Origin: Pseudomonas monsensis
Lineage (GTDB): Bacteria > Pseudomonadota > Gammaproteobacteria > Pseudomonadales > Pseudomonadaceae
Assembly (NCBI RefSeq): GCF_014268495.2
Contig: NZ_CP077087.1
Coordinates: 4,281,501 to 4,345,500 of the forward strand
Reading direction: 5' to 3'
DNA: 64,000 nt
Shown: in pieces, positions 33,860 through 41,849 of the stretch
Position numbering within the stretch: the first letter of the stretch is position 1
Layout of the letters: each line of letters begins with the position of its first letter
Notes under the pieces: model-generated
Databases searched by the model: none
The model's input: the letters and a program-made list of their open reading frames with translations, nothing else
What the model was told of the DNA's origin: nothing
Program-made: the position numbers and the translations under genes

Positions 33860-33889
33860 AAGGCGCCAGACTGTTACATCCGGCGCCTT
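33860..33889 (-). repeat. Internal copy of the tRNA-operon hairpin
   Basis: AAGGCGCCAGACTGTTACATCC and its downstream GGCGCCTT repeat the terminator at 33566-33597 but with two mismatches and no U-run. The copy directly follows the first tRNA-His gene. A block of tRNA-His plus hairpin thus appears duplicated around tRNA-Leu. Confidence 0.8.
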
Positions 33890-33897
33890 TCGAAATA

Positions 33898-33973
33898 TGG
33901 GGTGGACGATGGGGATCGAACCCACGACAACGGGAGTCACAATCCCGTGCTCTACCAACTGAGCTACGCCCAC
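33898..33973 (-). tRNA. tRNA-His (GTG), proximal copy
   Basis: This 76-nt sequence is identical to 33603-33678: anticodon GTG, T-loop TTCGATC, 3' CCCCA and G-1 at 33974. It is second in the operon after tRNA-Arg. Confidence 0.97.
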
Positions 33974-34005
33974 CATATCGCGCTACTTGTGCCAAAGCTG
34001 CCTAA

Positions 34006-34082
34006 TGGCGCACCCGGCAGGACTCGAACCTGCGACCATCCGCTTAGAAGGCGGATGCTCTATCCAGCTGAGCTACGGGCGC
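34006..34082 (-). tRNA. tRNA-Arg (TCT)
   Basis: This 77-nt gene has acceptor stem GCGCCCG / CGGGTGC, D-arm GCTCAGCTGGATAGAGC, anticodon TCT (CCTTCTAAG), T-loop TTCGAGT and encoded CCA. It is first in the leftward tRNA operon. Confidence 0.97.
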
Positions 34083-34199
34083 CTTATTAATCTGTACTCT
34101 TAAAGGACTACAAACTAAGTGCTTTCCAGTGTCACAGAATCGTAATTCCGCTTCACCTTCTTAACCAGTGCTAGGCTGTGCCCGACAAGTGCGACGAAT

Positions 34200-34227
34200 A
34201 GTATAGAGCGCTCCGAAGGTCGTCAAA
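34200..34227 (-). promoter_or_regulatory. Sigma-70 promoter of the tRNA operon
   Basis: Leftward, TTTGAC (34227-34222) and TATACT (34205-34200) are 16 bp apart, followed by a GC-rich discriminator. This is the typical layout of a stringently controlled stable-RNA promoter. The remaining 34228-34357 leads to folD, with no clear promoter seen. Confidence 0.75.
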
Positions 34228-34357
34228 TCCTTTTTGAAAAAAATTCATTTAATTAAAGGAGTTAGGGGAATTTGCTGACCAAGCGCCTTTGCCCTCATCG
34301 CTCGACATGCGAGAATGCGTTCTCATTTTTTCCCCTCTCGATGGTTAATCACGCGCA

Positions 34358-35212
34358 ATGACTGCACAACTAATCGACGGCAAATCGATCGCCGCCAGCC
34401 TGCGCCAGCAGATCGCCCAACGTGTTGCCGAGCGTCGCCAGCAAGGCCTGCGCACGCCCGGCCTCGCGGTGATCCTGGTCGGCAGCGATCCTGCCTCTCA
34501 GGTTTATGTCTCGCACAAGCGTAAAGACTGTGAAGAGGTCGGTTTCCTCTCTCAAGCCTACGACCTGCCCGCCGAAACCACGCAAGAAGCATTGACCGAT
34601 CTGATCGATCGTCTCAACGACGATCCGGCAATCGACGGCGTGCTGCTGCAACTGCCGCTGCCCGAGCACCTGGACGCTTCCAAACTGCTGGAGCGCATCC
34701 GCCCGGACAAAGACGTCGACGGCTTCCATCCTTATAACGTCGGTCGCCTGGCACAGCGCATTCCGTTGCTGCGCCCATGCACCCCTAAAGGCATCATGAC
34801 GCTGCTGGAAAGCACGGGTGTGGACCTTTATGGTCTGGATGCAGTGGTGGTTGGCGCGTCCAACATCGTCGGTCGCCCGATGGCGATGGAACTGCTGCTG
34901 GCCGGTTGCACCGTCACTGTCACGCACCGCTTCACCAAGGATCTGGCCGGACACATCGGCCGTGCCGATCTGGTCGTCGTGGCCGCCGGCAAGCCGGGTC
35001 TGGTCAAGGGCGAGTGGATCAAGGAAGGTGCGATCGTGATCGACGTCGGCATCAACCGCCAGGACGACGGCAAACTGGTCGGTGACGTGGTGTATGACAC
35101 CGCCCTGCCCCGCGCCGGCTGGATTACGCCAGTACCGGGCGGCGTTGGCCCGATGACCCGTGCCTGCCTGCTGGAAAACACCCTCTACGCAGCGGAAACC
35201 CTGCACGCCTGA
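34358..35212 (+). CDS. folD: Methylenetetrahydrofolate dehydrogenase / cyclohydrolase FolD
   Basis: This 284-residue bifunctional one-carbon enzyme interconverts 5,10-methylene-THF and 10-formyl-THF using NADP. Motifs: YVSHKRKDCEEVGF with the catalytic lysine (about residues 50-63), QLPLPEHLD, DVDGFHPYN, the NADP-binding VVGASNIVGRPMA (about 165-177) and the C-terminal PVPGGVGPMTRACLLENT. It sits next to the tRNA cluster as in other Pseudomonas. Confidence 0.97.
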   Translation: MTAQLIDGKSIAASLRQQIAQRVAERRQQGLRTPGLAVILVGSDPASQVYVSHKRKDCEEVGFLSQAYDLPAETTQEALTDLIDRLNDDPAIDGVLLQLPLPEHLDASKLLERIRPDKDVDGFHPYNVGRLAQRIPLLRPCTPKGIMTLLESTGVDLYGLDAVVVGASNIVGRPMAMELLLAGCTVTVTHRFTKDLAGHIGRADLVVVAAGKPGLVKGEWIKEGAIVIDVGINRQDDGKLVGDVVYDTALPRAGWITPVPGGVGPMTRACLLENTLYAAETLHA

Positions 35213-35231
35213 GGCGTATTTTGCACCGTTG

Positions 35232-35257
35232 AAAAACCCGCCTCGTGCGGGTTTTTT
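35232..35257 (+). terminator. Terminator of folD
   Basis: AAAACCCGC-CTCGT-GCGGGTTTTTT lies 20 bp after the folD stop. Confidence 0.92.
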
Positions 35258-35441
35258 CATGCCTGAGAAAAAACACTAACCGTTCGCCGGAAACCCCTCT
35301 TTTTACAGGCCTTTTCACGAGTTTTTCAGGTCATTCAAACAACCATCGACAGATCTTCAGCCATACTCCTAGAATGCGACGCTTTGAAGAAATAACCCGT
35401 TACAAACTAACGGAATATCCAACCTTTATGAGTTCGCCCGC

Positions 35442-36380
35442 GTGAAAATTCGTCTTTCGATTCTGAGCCTGTTTTTCGCTTTTACAGGCACATTCATCAC
35501 GCCAACGATCAACGCTGCGGAAACCACCGCTGCCCCTCGCGATGCTTCGACACTGAAGATCGCCTCCGGCAGCGCTCTGCTCATGGATATGCAGACCAAT
35601 AAAGTCATTTATTCCAGCAACCCTGACGTGATCGTCCCGATCGCCTCCGTCAGCAAGCTGATGACCGGTTTGGTGGTGGTCGAAGCCCGGCAGAACATGG
35701 ACGAATGGATCAATGTCGATATCAGCAACACGCCGGAAATGAAGGGCGTGTTCTCCCGAGTCAAACTCAAGAGTGAACTGCCGCGCCGCGAAATGCTGCT
35801 GATCGCCCTGATGTCCTCGGAAAACCGCGCCGCCGCCAGCCTCGCCCATCACTACCCCGGTGGTTATGCAGCGTTTATTGCTGCGATGAACGCCAAGGCC
35901 AAGGCACTGGGCATGAACCACACCCACTACGTTGAACCGACCGGCCTGTCGGAGCGCAACGTTTCGACGGCCCGCGACCTGAGCAAGCTGCTGGTAGCGG
36001 CGAGCAAACATCCGATTCTCAGCGAGCTGACCACTACCAAGGAAAAGACCGTTTCGTTCCGCAAACCCAATTACACCCTGGGCTTTCGCAACACCGATCA
36101 TTTGGTGAACAAAGCCGACTGGGACATCAAGATCACCAAAACCGGCTTCACCAACCCGGCCGGTCATTGCCTGGTCCTGGTGACGAAGATGGGCAATCGC
36201 CCCGTCGCCCTGGTGATTCTCGACGCGTTTGGCAAATACACCCATTTTGCCGATGCCAGCCGTATCCGCAGTTGGGTGGAAACCGGCAGAAGCGCCAGCG
36301 TTCCGGCAGTGGCGCAGCAATACAAAGCGGATAAAAACCTCAAGTCGCGGCAGAGCGGCGTGGTTGAGGCTTCGAAGTAA
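35442..36380 (+). CDS. pbpG: D-alanyl-D-alanine endopeptidase (PBP7-like)
   Basis: This 312-residue exported low-molecular-weight penicillin-binding protein cuts peptidoglycan cross-links. It has a signal peptide (about residues 1-25, ending INAA) and the three active-site motifs: S69-x-x-K72 in ASVSKLMTG, S126-E-N128 in MSSENRA and K233-T-G in ITKTGFTNP. The only in-frame start fitting the signal peptide is the GTG at 35442. A hairpin at 36412-36433 follows. Confidence 0.94.
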   Translation: MKIRLSILSLFFAFTGTFITPTINAAETTAAPRDASTLKIASGSALLMDMQTNKVIYSSNPDVIVPIASVSKLMTGLVVVEARQNMDEWINVDISNTPEMKGVFSRVKLKSELPRREMLLIALMSSENRAAASLAHHYPGGYAAFIAAMNAKAKALGMNHTHYVEPTGLSERNVSTARDLSKLLVAASKHPILSELTTTKEKTVSFRKPNYTLGFRNTDHLVNKADWDIKITKTGFTNPAGHCLVLVTKMGNRPVALVILDAFGKYTHFADASRIRSWVETGRSASVPAVAQQYKADKNLKSRQSGVVEASK

Positions 36381-36411
36381 TTCAACACGCTTTCAGACAG
36401 ATTTCCCCGAG

Positions 36412-36433
36412 GTGAGGGAGCTTGCTCCCTCAC
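36412..36433. terminator. REP-like hairpin after pbpG
   Basis: GTGAGGGAGC-TT-GCTCCCTCAC is a perfect stem in the gap between convergent pbpG and the small gene 36463-36666. There is no U-run. Confidence 0.65.
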
Positions 36434-36462
36434 TACAAAGGCAGTCCGCCGGTCAGCCTTGC

Positions 36463-36666
36463 TCAATCATTGGGCAATGGCATCTGATCATCATCCGGGA
36501 TGCCATCGCCCTTTTGCGGATCTGGTAACAGTCCGGGCGCCACCAACGGTCGGGCCAACGGGTCGCGCAGCGCGCTGTCCGGGTCCAGCACCGGGTCGAT
36601 ATCGGTCTCGGGCGTGGTCGGCACGCTGTCCGGTTTTTGGTCATCGAAGCTTGAATCGGTACTCAT
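36463..36666 (-). CDS. Small acidic Pro/Asp-rich protein (67 aa)
   Basis: MSTDSSFDDQKPDSVPTTPE and the rest is rich in Asp and Pro (DPVLDPDSALRDPLARP), with no hydrophobic core, Cys or signal peptide. It is probably disordered. I do not recognise a function. It lies 12 bp downstream of a similar small gene and is probably co-transcribed. The second in-frame ATG (36666) is closer to the conserved-looking start than the first (36672). Confidence 0.6.
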   Translation of the reverse strand: MSTDSSFDDQKPDSVPTTPETDIDPVLDPDSALRDPLARPLVAPGLLPDPQKGDGIPDDDQMPLPND

Positions 36667-36678
36667 ACGCACCTCACA

Positions 36679-36885
36679 TCAAGGTTTCAGATTGGCTAAG
36701 GGATCGTAGGGCCTGGCAGGTTTTTTCGGGTCCTCGCCGGGCACCACATCGAGAGGCGCCTTGGCCGGGCCGACAGGGTCGACCTGCGGATCATCGAGGT
36801 CAGGCGAGTCCGGATCAAACCCCAGATCATCTCCCGAGGAATGCTCGGAAGAATGCGGGCCTTTCGGTGATGGGGAATCTGTCAT
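36679..36885 (-). CDS. Small acidic DP-repeat protein (68 aa), DUF6021-like
   Basis: MTDSPSPKGPHSSEHSSGDD is followed by LGFDPDSPDLDDPQVDPVGP and a GEDPKKPARPYDPLANLKP tail. It is Asp/Pro-rich, has no Cys or membrane segment and is probably disordered. I recall near-identical Pseudomonas proteins under the name DUF6021, without a known role. It is first in a two-gene leftward unit. Confidence 0.65.
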   Translation of the reverse strand: MTDSPSPKGPHSSEHSSGDDLGFDPDSPDLDDPQVDPVGPAKAPLDVVPGEDPKKPARPYDPLANLKP

Positions 36886-36974
36886 GTCGCCTCCTGGTTC
36901 ACCCGCGAAAAGCGGGCTCTATGATTTGGAGGGTTGCCGGGCGCAGTCGTGCCCGGCAAATGACGAACGGAGCC

Positions 36975-37646
36975 TCAGTGCGCAGCCAGCGCCTTGCGCG
37001 CCTGTGCCGCTTCGTTTTCCTGACCGGCCTGAGCCAGCTCATCGGCCGCCTTGAGCCAACGGCCACGGTCGACTGCCGCCGGAATCTGCGAAGGTTTCTG
37101 AATCAGGATCGCCCAGCCACCTGACTTCTCCAGCGCCGATTCGAAGGAACTGAAGCTCATCAGTTCGCGACGGTTCATACCGGCACGCAGCAGCACCTTC
37201 TGTTTATTGCGGTCATAGCCGGACAGGATCGCGTAACGCGGTTCCGCCCAGAACGCCGCGCCCTCGCTGAAACGCACCATCACCGGGTATCCCGCCGCGA
37301 CCTGCGTCAGCAGCGCCGGCAGGTTGGCGTCCAGCGGGTAGACCACCATGCCGTACTCGCGGGCCAGGTTCTGGATATTCTCTTGCAGCTTGTCTTCGCC
37401 ACCGGGCAGGTGCAGCGGTTTTTCCAGCAGGCCCGGGGTGGTCACGATGCCCTGCTGCGACAACAGGCTCGCCAACACTTGCGGCCCACTCTGATGGGCG
37501 TCGCCCCGATAGAACGTACCACTGAGTTCGACCCGCTCCGGCAAACGCTTGACCTCTGGCGCCACACTGCCCGCACAACCGGCCAGCAGCGCCGCGCAAC
37601 CGGCCGCCAGCAGCGCCACACGAATTCGAGAAAATACCTGGACCAT
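36975..37646 (-). CDS. Lipoprotein with a C39-peptidase-like domain lacking catalytic residues
   Basis: This 223-residue protein has a lipobox (ALLAGC, Cys 24). Its C39-type fold is seen as HQSGPQVLASLLSQQG (about residues 51-66) and PRYAILSGYDRNKQKVLL (about 136-153). In active C39 peptidases these segments carry a Cys before GP and a His before the YAIL-type strand. Here they read Ser 53 and Arg 137. The enzyme is probably inactive and may bind a peptide or a partner protein. The last 40 residues form Ala-rich helices (WLKAADELAQAGQENEAAQ), TPR-like. Confidence 0.72.
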   Translation of the reverse strand: MVQVFSRIRVALLAAGCAALLAGCAGSVAPEVKRLPERVELSGTFYRGDAHQSGPQVLASLLSQQGIVTTPGLLEKPLHLPGGEDKLQENIQNLAREYGMVVYPLDANLPALLTQVAAGYPVMVRFSEGAAFWAEPRYAILSGYDRNKQKVLLRAGMNRRELMSFSSFESALEKSGGWAILIQKPSQIPAAVDRGRWLKAADELAQAGQENEAAQARKALAAH

Positions 37647-37880
37647 CGTTACTCTCTGTTCAGACGCCGGTCATCGTGTTCCGGCAACGCCAGCGATCAT
37701 AGGGCCGCGCACGGCTGCGGTATAGCCTTAAACCGTAGCCGCAGCGTTTGCATAGAGCGAACTGATTGGTCACCAGCGACCTTTGGTCAATAGCCTGAAA
37801 CACCGCATTGTCTAGACTGTCACTGAAACAGAGCGAATTGAATAAGTGTGCGCCCGATGCAGGGCGAAGAGGAGGCACTG

Positions 37881-38048
37881 ATGAGCCTGACCATGACCAT
37901 CGTGATGTTGATTGCCGGCTGGCTGGCCGTTGCCACCGCCATGCTGTGGGGTGTGCTGCGTATTGCCCGGCGCCACCATCATCCTGTCGATTTGGCGCCG
38001 ACTCACAAACCGGAAAAACAACGCGTGCGCCACGCGACTGCGCACTGA
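37881..38048 (+). CDS. Small inner-membrane protein (55 aa)
   Basis: MSLTMTIVMLIAGWLAVATA then MLWGVLRIARRHHHPVDL: one transmembrane helix (about residues 3-25) followed by a His/Arg-rich cytoplasmic tail. GAGGAGG lies 6 bp upstream of the ATG. Function unknown. The 234-bp gap upstream shows no other gene. Confidence 0.65.
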   Translation: MSLTMTIVMLIAGWLAVATAMLWGVLRIARRHHHPVDLAPTHKPEKQRVRHATAH

Positions 38049-38072
38049 CAGGTCGTTTGACATAAACCCGAT

Positions 38073-38143
38073 GCAAGCGCTGCCGCAGACCGCGATCCAT
38101 TGATCATGAACGTCAAAAGATCGCAGCCTTCGGCAGTTCCTGC
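38073..38143. repeat. Pseudomonas repeat, CTGCCGCAG / CTTCGGCAG type
   Basis: GCGCTGCCGCAGACCGCGATC and its inverted partner GATCGCAGCCTTCGGCAG flank about 25 bp. A second copy is at 39361-39438. Confidence 0.7.
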
Positions 38144-38150
38144 ATAAAGC

Positions 38151-38190
38151 AAAAGGCCGGCTGGACTCCAGGAGTCCAGCCGGCCTTTTT
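38151..38190. terminator. Bidirectional terminator beside the TerC gene
   Basis: AAAAGGCCGGCTGGACTCC and its exact inverse flank AA. It has a long perfect stem with U-runs on both strands, ending the leftward TerC transcript. Confidence 0.93.
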
Positions 38191-38203
38191 ACTTGGTTGC
38201 CGA

Positions 38204-38953
38204 TTAAGCCTGCTGAGCGAGCTTCTTCTGCTTCGTCCGGCGCGACAGCATGTTCAGCACTTCAATCGCTGCCGAGAACGCCATCGCCGCATACACATAG
38301 CCTTTCGGTACGTGGGCGCCGAAGCCTTCGGCGATCAGCGTCATGCCGATCATGATCAGGAAGCCCAGGGCCAGCATCACCACCGTCGGGTTGTCGTTGA
38401 TGAACTTGGCCAGAGGCTCAGCCGCGAACAGCATCACCAGCACCGAGACCACCACCGCGATCACCATGATCGGCAAGTGCTCAGTCATGCCCACCGCAGT
38501 AATGATGCTGTCGATGGAGAACACCATGTCCAGCATCAAGATCTGACCGATGGCGGCAGCAAAACCCAGAGTCACGGTCGATGTCGCGGTTTTCGGGTCT
38601 TCCGGCGCCGGGTCCATGCTGTGATGGATCTCGGTCGTGGCTTTCCACACCAGGAACAGACCACCGGCAATCAGGATCATGTCCTTCCAGGAGAATGCCT
38701 GGCCCATGATTTCAATCACAGGGGCGGTCAACTGCACGATAAAGGCGATGGTGCTCAACAGGGCCAGACGCAGAATCAACGCCATGCCGATACCGATGCG
38801 ACGGGCTTTCTGCCGATGCTGCTCGGGCAGTTTGTTGGTCAGGATCGAGATAAAGATCAGGTTATCGATGCCGAGCACGATCTCCATCACCACCAGTGTG
38901 GCCAAAGCAACCCAGGCGGCAGGGCTGGCGGCGAGTTCTAATAGATATTCCAT
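38204..38953 (-). CDS. TerC-family integral membrane protein (YgdQ-like)
   Basis: This 249-residue protein has about seven membrane segments and the TerC family blocks VLGIDNLIFISILTNKLP (about residues 27-45) and LMLDMVFSIDSIITAVGM (about 137-155). The conserved acidic residues in these blocks suggest metal ion handling, and recent work ties the family to manganese export at the membrane. Stand-alone context gives no further hint. Confidence 0.88.
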   Translation of the reverse strand: MEYLLELAASPAAWVALATLVVMEIVLGIDNLIFISILTNKLPEQHRQKARRIGIGMALILRLALLSTIAFIVQLTAPVIEIMGQAFSWKDMILIAGGLFLVWKATTEIHHSMDPAPEDPKTATSTVTLGFAAAIGQILMLDMVFSIDSIITAVGMTEHLPIMVIAVVVSVLVMLFAAEPLAKFINDNPTVVMLALGFLIMIGMTLIAEGFGAHVPKGYVYAAMAFSAAIEVLNMLSRRTKQKKLAQQA

Positions 38954-38982
38954 GGGTCAGTCCTGACTCGTTGTACGACGGT

Positions 38983-39225
38983 TTAAATGGTCTTGGAGGA
39001 AGATTCGGATTTTTCCGCGTCTTTTTCCGGTGTTTCTTTTTTCTCGATCAACCCGCCCGTGGCGTCACTCAGCGCTTGTTCGGCGGCCTTGTGGGTGTCG
39101 TCGATGGCCTGCTTGGCGCTTTCGGCGGCTTTGCCCATCAACTGCTGGGCGCTCTTTTCCGCCTGATCGCAACCGGCCATGAGCAGTAAAGACGTAAACA
39201 TCAACGCAGGGATTGTGTATTTCAT
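38983..39225 (-). CDS. Small lipoprotein (80 aa)
   Basis: MKYTIPALMFTSLLLMAGC gives a lipobox (LLMAGC), followed by an Ala/Lys/Asp-rich stretch (AQQLMGKAAESAKQAIDD) likely to form an amphipathic helix, then a charged tail. The ATG at 39225 has AGGAAAG upstream; longer starts lack a signal. It lies 29 bp upstream of the TerC gene and probably shares its transcript. Function unknown. Confidence 0.75.
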   Translation of the reverse strand: MKYTIPALMFTSLLLMAGCDQAEKSAQQLMGKAAESAKQAIDDTHKAAEQALSDATGGLIEKKETPEKDAEKSESSSKTI

Positions 39226-39360
39226 TGGGCTTTCCTTCGAATGAACAGACAGGGTCGCAGACCGGCCGTCGATGGCTGGGCATTCTAGGCAAGCAGACAC
39301 TTCAGGAAAATTCGTATTTTTAGCGGCTATACTTCGGTTTTTACGAACCCAAACATTCAT

Positions 39361-39438
39361 GCAGGAGCTGCCGCAGGCTGCGATCTTTGTTTCTTGAAAA
39401 ACAGGATCAAAGGATCACAGCCTCCGGCAGCGCCCACA
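39361..39438. repeat. Pseudomonas repeat, GAGCTGCCGCAGGCTGCGATC type
   Basis: GGAGCTGCCGCAGGCTGCGATC and the inverted GATCACAGCCTCCGGCAGCGCC flank about 30 bp. It lies directly upstream of nhaR and leaves little room for its promoter. Confidence 0.72.
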
Positions 39439-39454
39439 CAAGGACTGCGGGCTT

Positions 39455-40354
39455 ATGCTCAATTACCGACAATTGCATTATTTCTGGGTGGTCGCCAAGA
39501 CCGGCAGCATCGTGCGCGCCTGCGAACAGTTGAACCTGACGCCACAGACCATCAGCGGGCAGATTTCGCTGCTTGAACAAACCTACGGCATAGAGTTGTT
39601 CCGACGGGTCGGCCGGCAACTTGAACTGACCGAAGCCGGGCGCCAGGCCCTGCCCTACGCCGAGCAGATGTTCCAGCTCGGCGGCGAGCTGGAACTGATG
39701 CTGCGCGCGCAACCCAATGAACAGCAGATCCTGTTTCGGGTCGGCGTGGCGGACGTGGTGCCCAAGTCCATCGTCTACCGGCTGATCGCGCCGACCATGG
39801 AGCTGAACGAGCCGCTGCGCATCACCTGCCGCGAAGACAAACTCGAACGTTTGCTGGCGGACCTGGCGATCCAGCGCCTGGATCTGGTGATCTCCGACAG
39901 CCCGATGCCTTCGCACCTCGACATCAAGGGCTACAGTCAGAAACTCGGTGAATGCGGGATCAGTTTCTTCGCCACCGCGCAGCTGGCGGCTCAATACGGA
40001 CAAGACTTCCCGCGCAGCCTCCACGGCGCCCCCTTATTGATTCCCGGAGCGGAAACCGTGGTGCGCAGCCGTTTGCAGCGCTGGTTCGCCGAGCAGCAGG
40101 TCCAGCCGCAAATCGTCGGCGAATTCGATGACAGTGCCTTGATGCAGGCGTTCGGCCAGTCCGGCAGCGGGATTTTTATCGGCCCGAGCGTGATTGCCGA
40201 TGAAGTGAAGCGCCAGTACGGCGTGGAATTGATTGGCCAGACGGACGCGGTGACCGAGTCGTTCTACGCGATTTCGGTAGAACGCAAGGTCAAGCACCCC
40301 GGCATTGTGGCGATTACCGAAGGTGCCCGACGCGAGCTGTTTACCGCGCTATGA
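39455..40354 (+). CDS. nhaR: LysR-family regulator NhaR
   Basis: This 299-residue LysR regulator has an N-terminus (LNYRQLHYFWVVAKTGSIVRACEQLNLTPQTISGQI) and ligand domain (CGISFFA, GEFDDSALMQAFGQSGSGIF) that track E. coli NhaR, a sodium-responsive activator of the nhaA antiporter. No nhaA lies in this window, so the targets are elsewhere. Its stop overlaps the convergent MFS gene by 6 bp. Confidence 0.85.
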   Translation: MLNYRQLHYFWVVAKTGSIVRACEQLNLTPQTISGQISLLEQTYGIELFRRVGRQLELTEAGRQALPYAEQMFQLGGELELMLRAQPNEQQILFRVGVADVVPKSIVYRLIAPTMELNEPLRITCREDKLERLLADLAIQRLDLVISDSPMPSHLDIKGYSQKLGECGISFFATAQLAAQYGQDFPRSLHGAPLLIPGAETVVRSRLQRWFAEQQVQPQIVGEFDDSALMQAFGQSGSGIFIGPSVIADEVKRQYGVELIGQTDAVTESFYAISVERKVKHPGIVAITEGARRELFTAL

Positions 40355-41512
40355 CGCTTGCGCGCAGGCGTCGCGCGGCTTGAGGGTCATCAGCACCATG
40401 GCGAGGAACACCGACAGCAGGATGAACCCGGCGGCGGCGAACCCGAGGAAGCCCAGACCGGCACTGTCGATCACCCGTCCACCGATCATCGCGCCCAGGC
40501 CGATCCCCAGGTTGGCCCCGGCGATGTTCAACGAAGCGGCAAACGCGGGCGCTTCCGGTGCGGCTTTCATCAGGCGCACATGGCTGACCAGGAACAACGC
40601 AGCCTGAGTCACGCCCCAGATCCCCATTGCCACCGCCAGGCCCAGCGGCGAATGGATGTTCGGCACCAGCGACACCATGCCGGCAATCATGAACGCGCAG
40701 AACAACACCGACGCCCCGAGCGGATGACGATCCACCGCACGGCCACCCAGCGAGTTGCCGATCAAGCCGACCGCACCGAAGCCCATCAGGCACCAGCCGA
40801 CCACCGTGCCATTGAAACCGGCCAGGCGCTCAAGGATGTCCGCCAGATACGTATAAGCAGTAAACATGCCGCTAAACACCAGGATCGACAGCAGGATGTG
40901 CCCGATCATCAACGGACTGCGCAGGATCTTGAACTGCGAGCGGAAACTGACCTGATGCTGGTGCAGGCTGGTCTTGGGCAGGTAAACAAACAACAGCAAG
41001 GCCTTGGCAAACGCGATCACCGCCAGAATGCCAAAGGCACTGCGCCAGCCGAACGCATCGGAAATCAGCGTACCGACCGGAATGCCGAACACCGTGGCAC
41101 AGACAATCCCGAAGCCGATCTTGGCGATGGCGCGACCGGCGTAATCCGGCCCGACAATGTCCACCGCCGTTTCACTGGCCAGCGCCCAGAACACCGGCAG
41201 CCCCAGCGCCGGGATCAATCGGGCAATCGCCATGACCCAGATATTCGGCGCCAGCGCGGCCACGGTATTGGCCAGACCGAACATGATCAGGATGGTGATA
41301 AACAGCCGGCGGCGCTCGAATCGGGCGAAATACGCAGTAAGGAATGGCCCGAACATCGCGACCGTAAAAGCGAATAGAGTGACCAGCAATCCGGCCTGCG
41401 GGATGGTGACTTCAAGGTCTCGGGCAATCGCCGGCAGCAGGCCGACGATAACGAATTCCGTGGTCAGCACCGTGAAACCGGCGGCGGACAACAGAAGAAT
41501 GGGCAACAGCAT
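40349..41512 (-). CDS. MFS exporter, drug/sugar efflux type (DHA1)
   Basis: This 387-residue membrane protein has about 12 helices and family marks: TVLTTEFVIVGLLPAIARDL in helix 1 and GLPVFWALASETAVD. Members of the AraJ/YdeA-like group export sugars or drugs; the substrate here is unknown. The start at 41512 gives a helix directly, though an in-frame upstream ATG is possible. The last 6 bp overlap the convergent nhaR gene. Confidence 0.83.
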   Translation of the reverse strand: MLLPILLLSAAGFTVLTTEFVIVGLLPAIARDLEVTIPQAGLLVTLFAFTVAMFGPFLTAYFARFERRRLFITILIMFGLANTVAALAPNIWVMAIARLIPALGLPVFWALASETAVDIVGPDYAGRAIAKIGFGIVCATVFGIPVGTLISDAFGWRSAFGILAVIAFAKALLLFVYLPKTSLHQHQVSFRSQFKILRSPLMIGHILLSILVFSGMFTAYTYLADILERLAGFNGTVVGWCLMGFGAVGLIGNSLGGRAVDRHPLGASVLFCAFMIAGMVSLVPNIHSPLGLAVAMGIWGVTQAALFLVSHVRLMKAAPEAPAFAASLNIAGANLGIGLGAMIGGRVIDSAGLGFLGFAAAGFILLSVFLAMVLMTLKPRDACAQAS

Positions 41513-41849
41513 GCGCAACTCCAGCAAAACGACGACACCAGCGTTGACCCGGAGGTCCGCTGGCAGAGTTTGAAAATGAGGATGGAGAATCTTAACAGAG
41601 AGTGTCCGCACTGACTTGCACAAACCTGTCGATCTTGCCGACATGATCGGTGGCAGATCGTCACAGGCCTGAAGGATAAGGCCTGCGCTGTGATAAAGTC
41701 CGCGCCCTGAAAAACGTACAGCTTGTTCAACGCCGAGTTTATTAGCGTTGATATCGCATCAGCACGTTCGCGGCATGACGGTGGCCTGCCCCCGCTTTAA
41801 CGCTACCCTCATGCACCTTGCACCCCTATAAAAAATCAGAGATGCCGTT

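Noticed and set aside
39455..40354. Sodium-antiporter operon with nhaR
   Set aside because: No nhaA-like gene occurs anywhere in the window, and the next gene is convergent.
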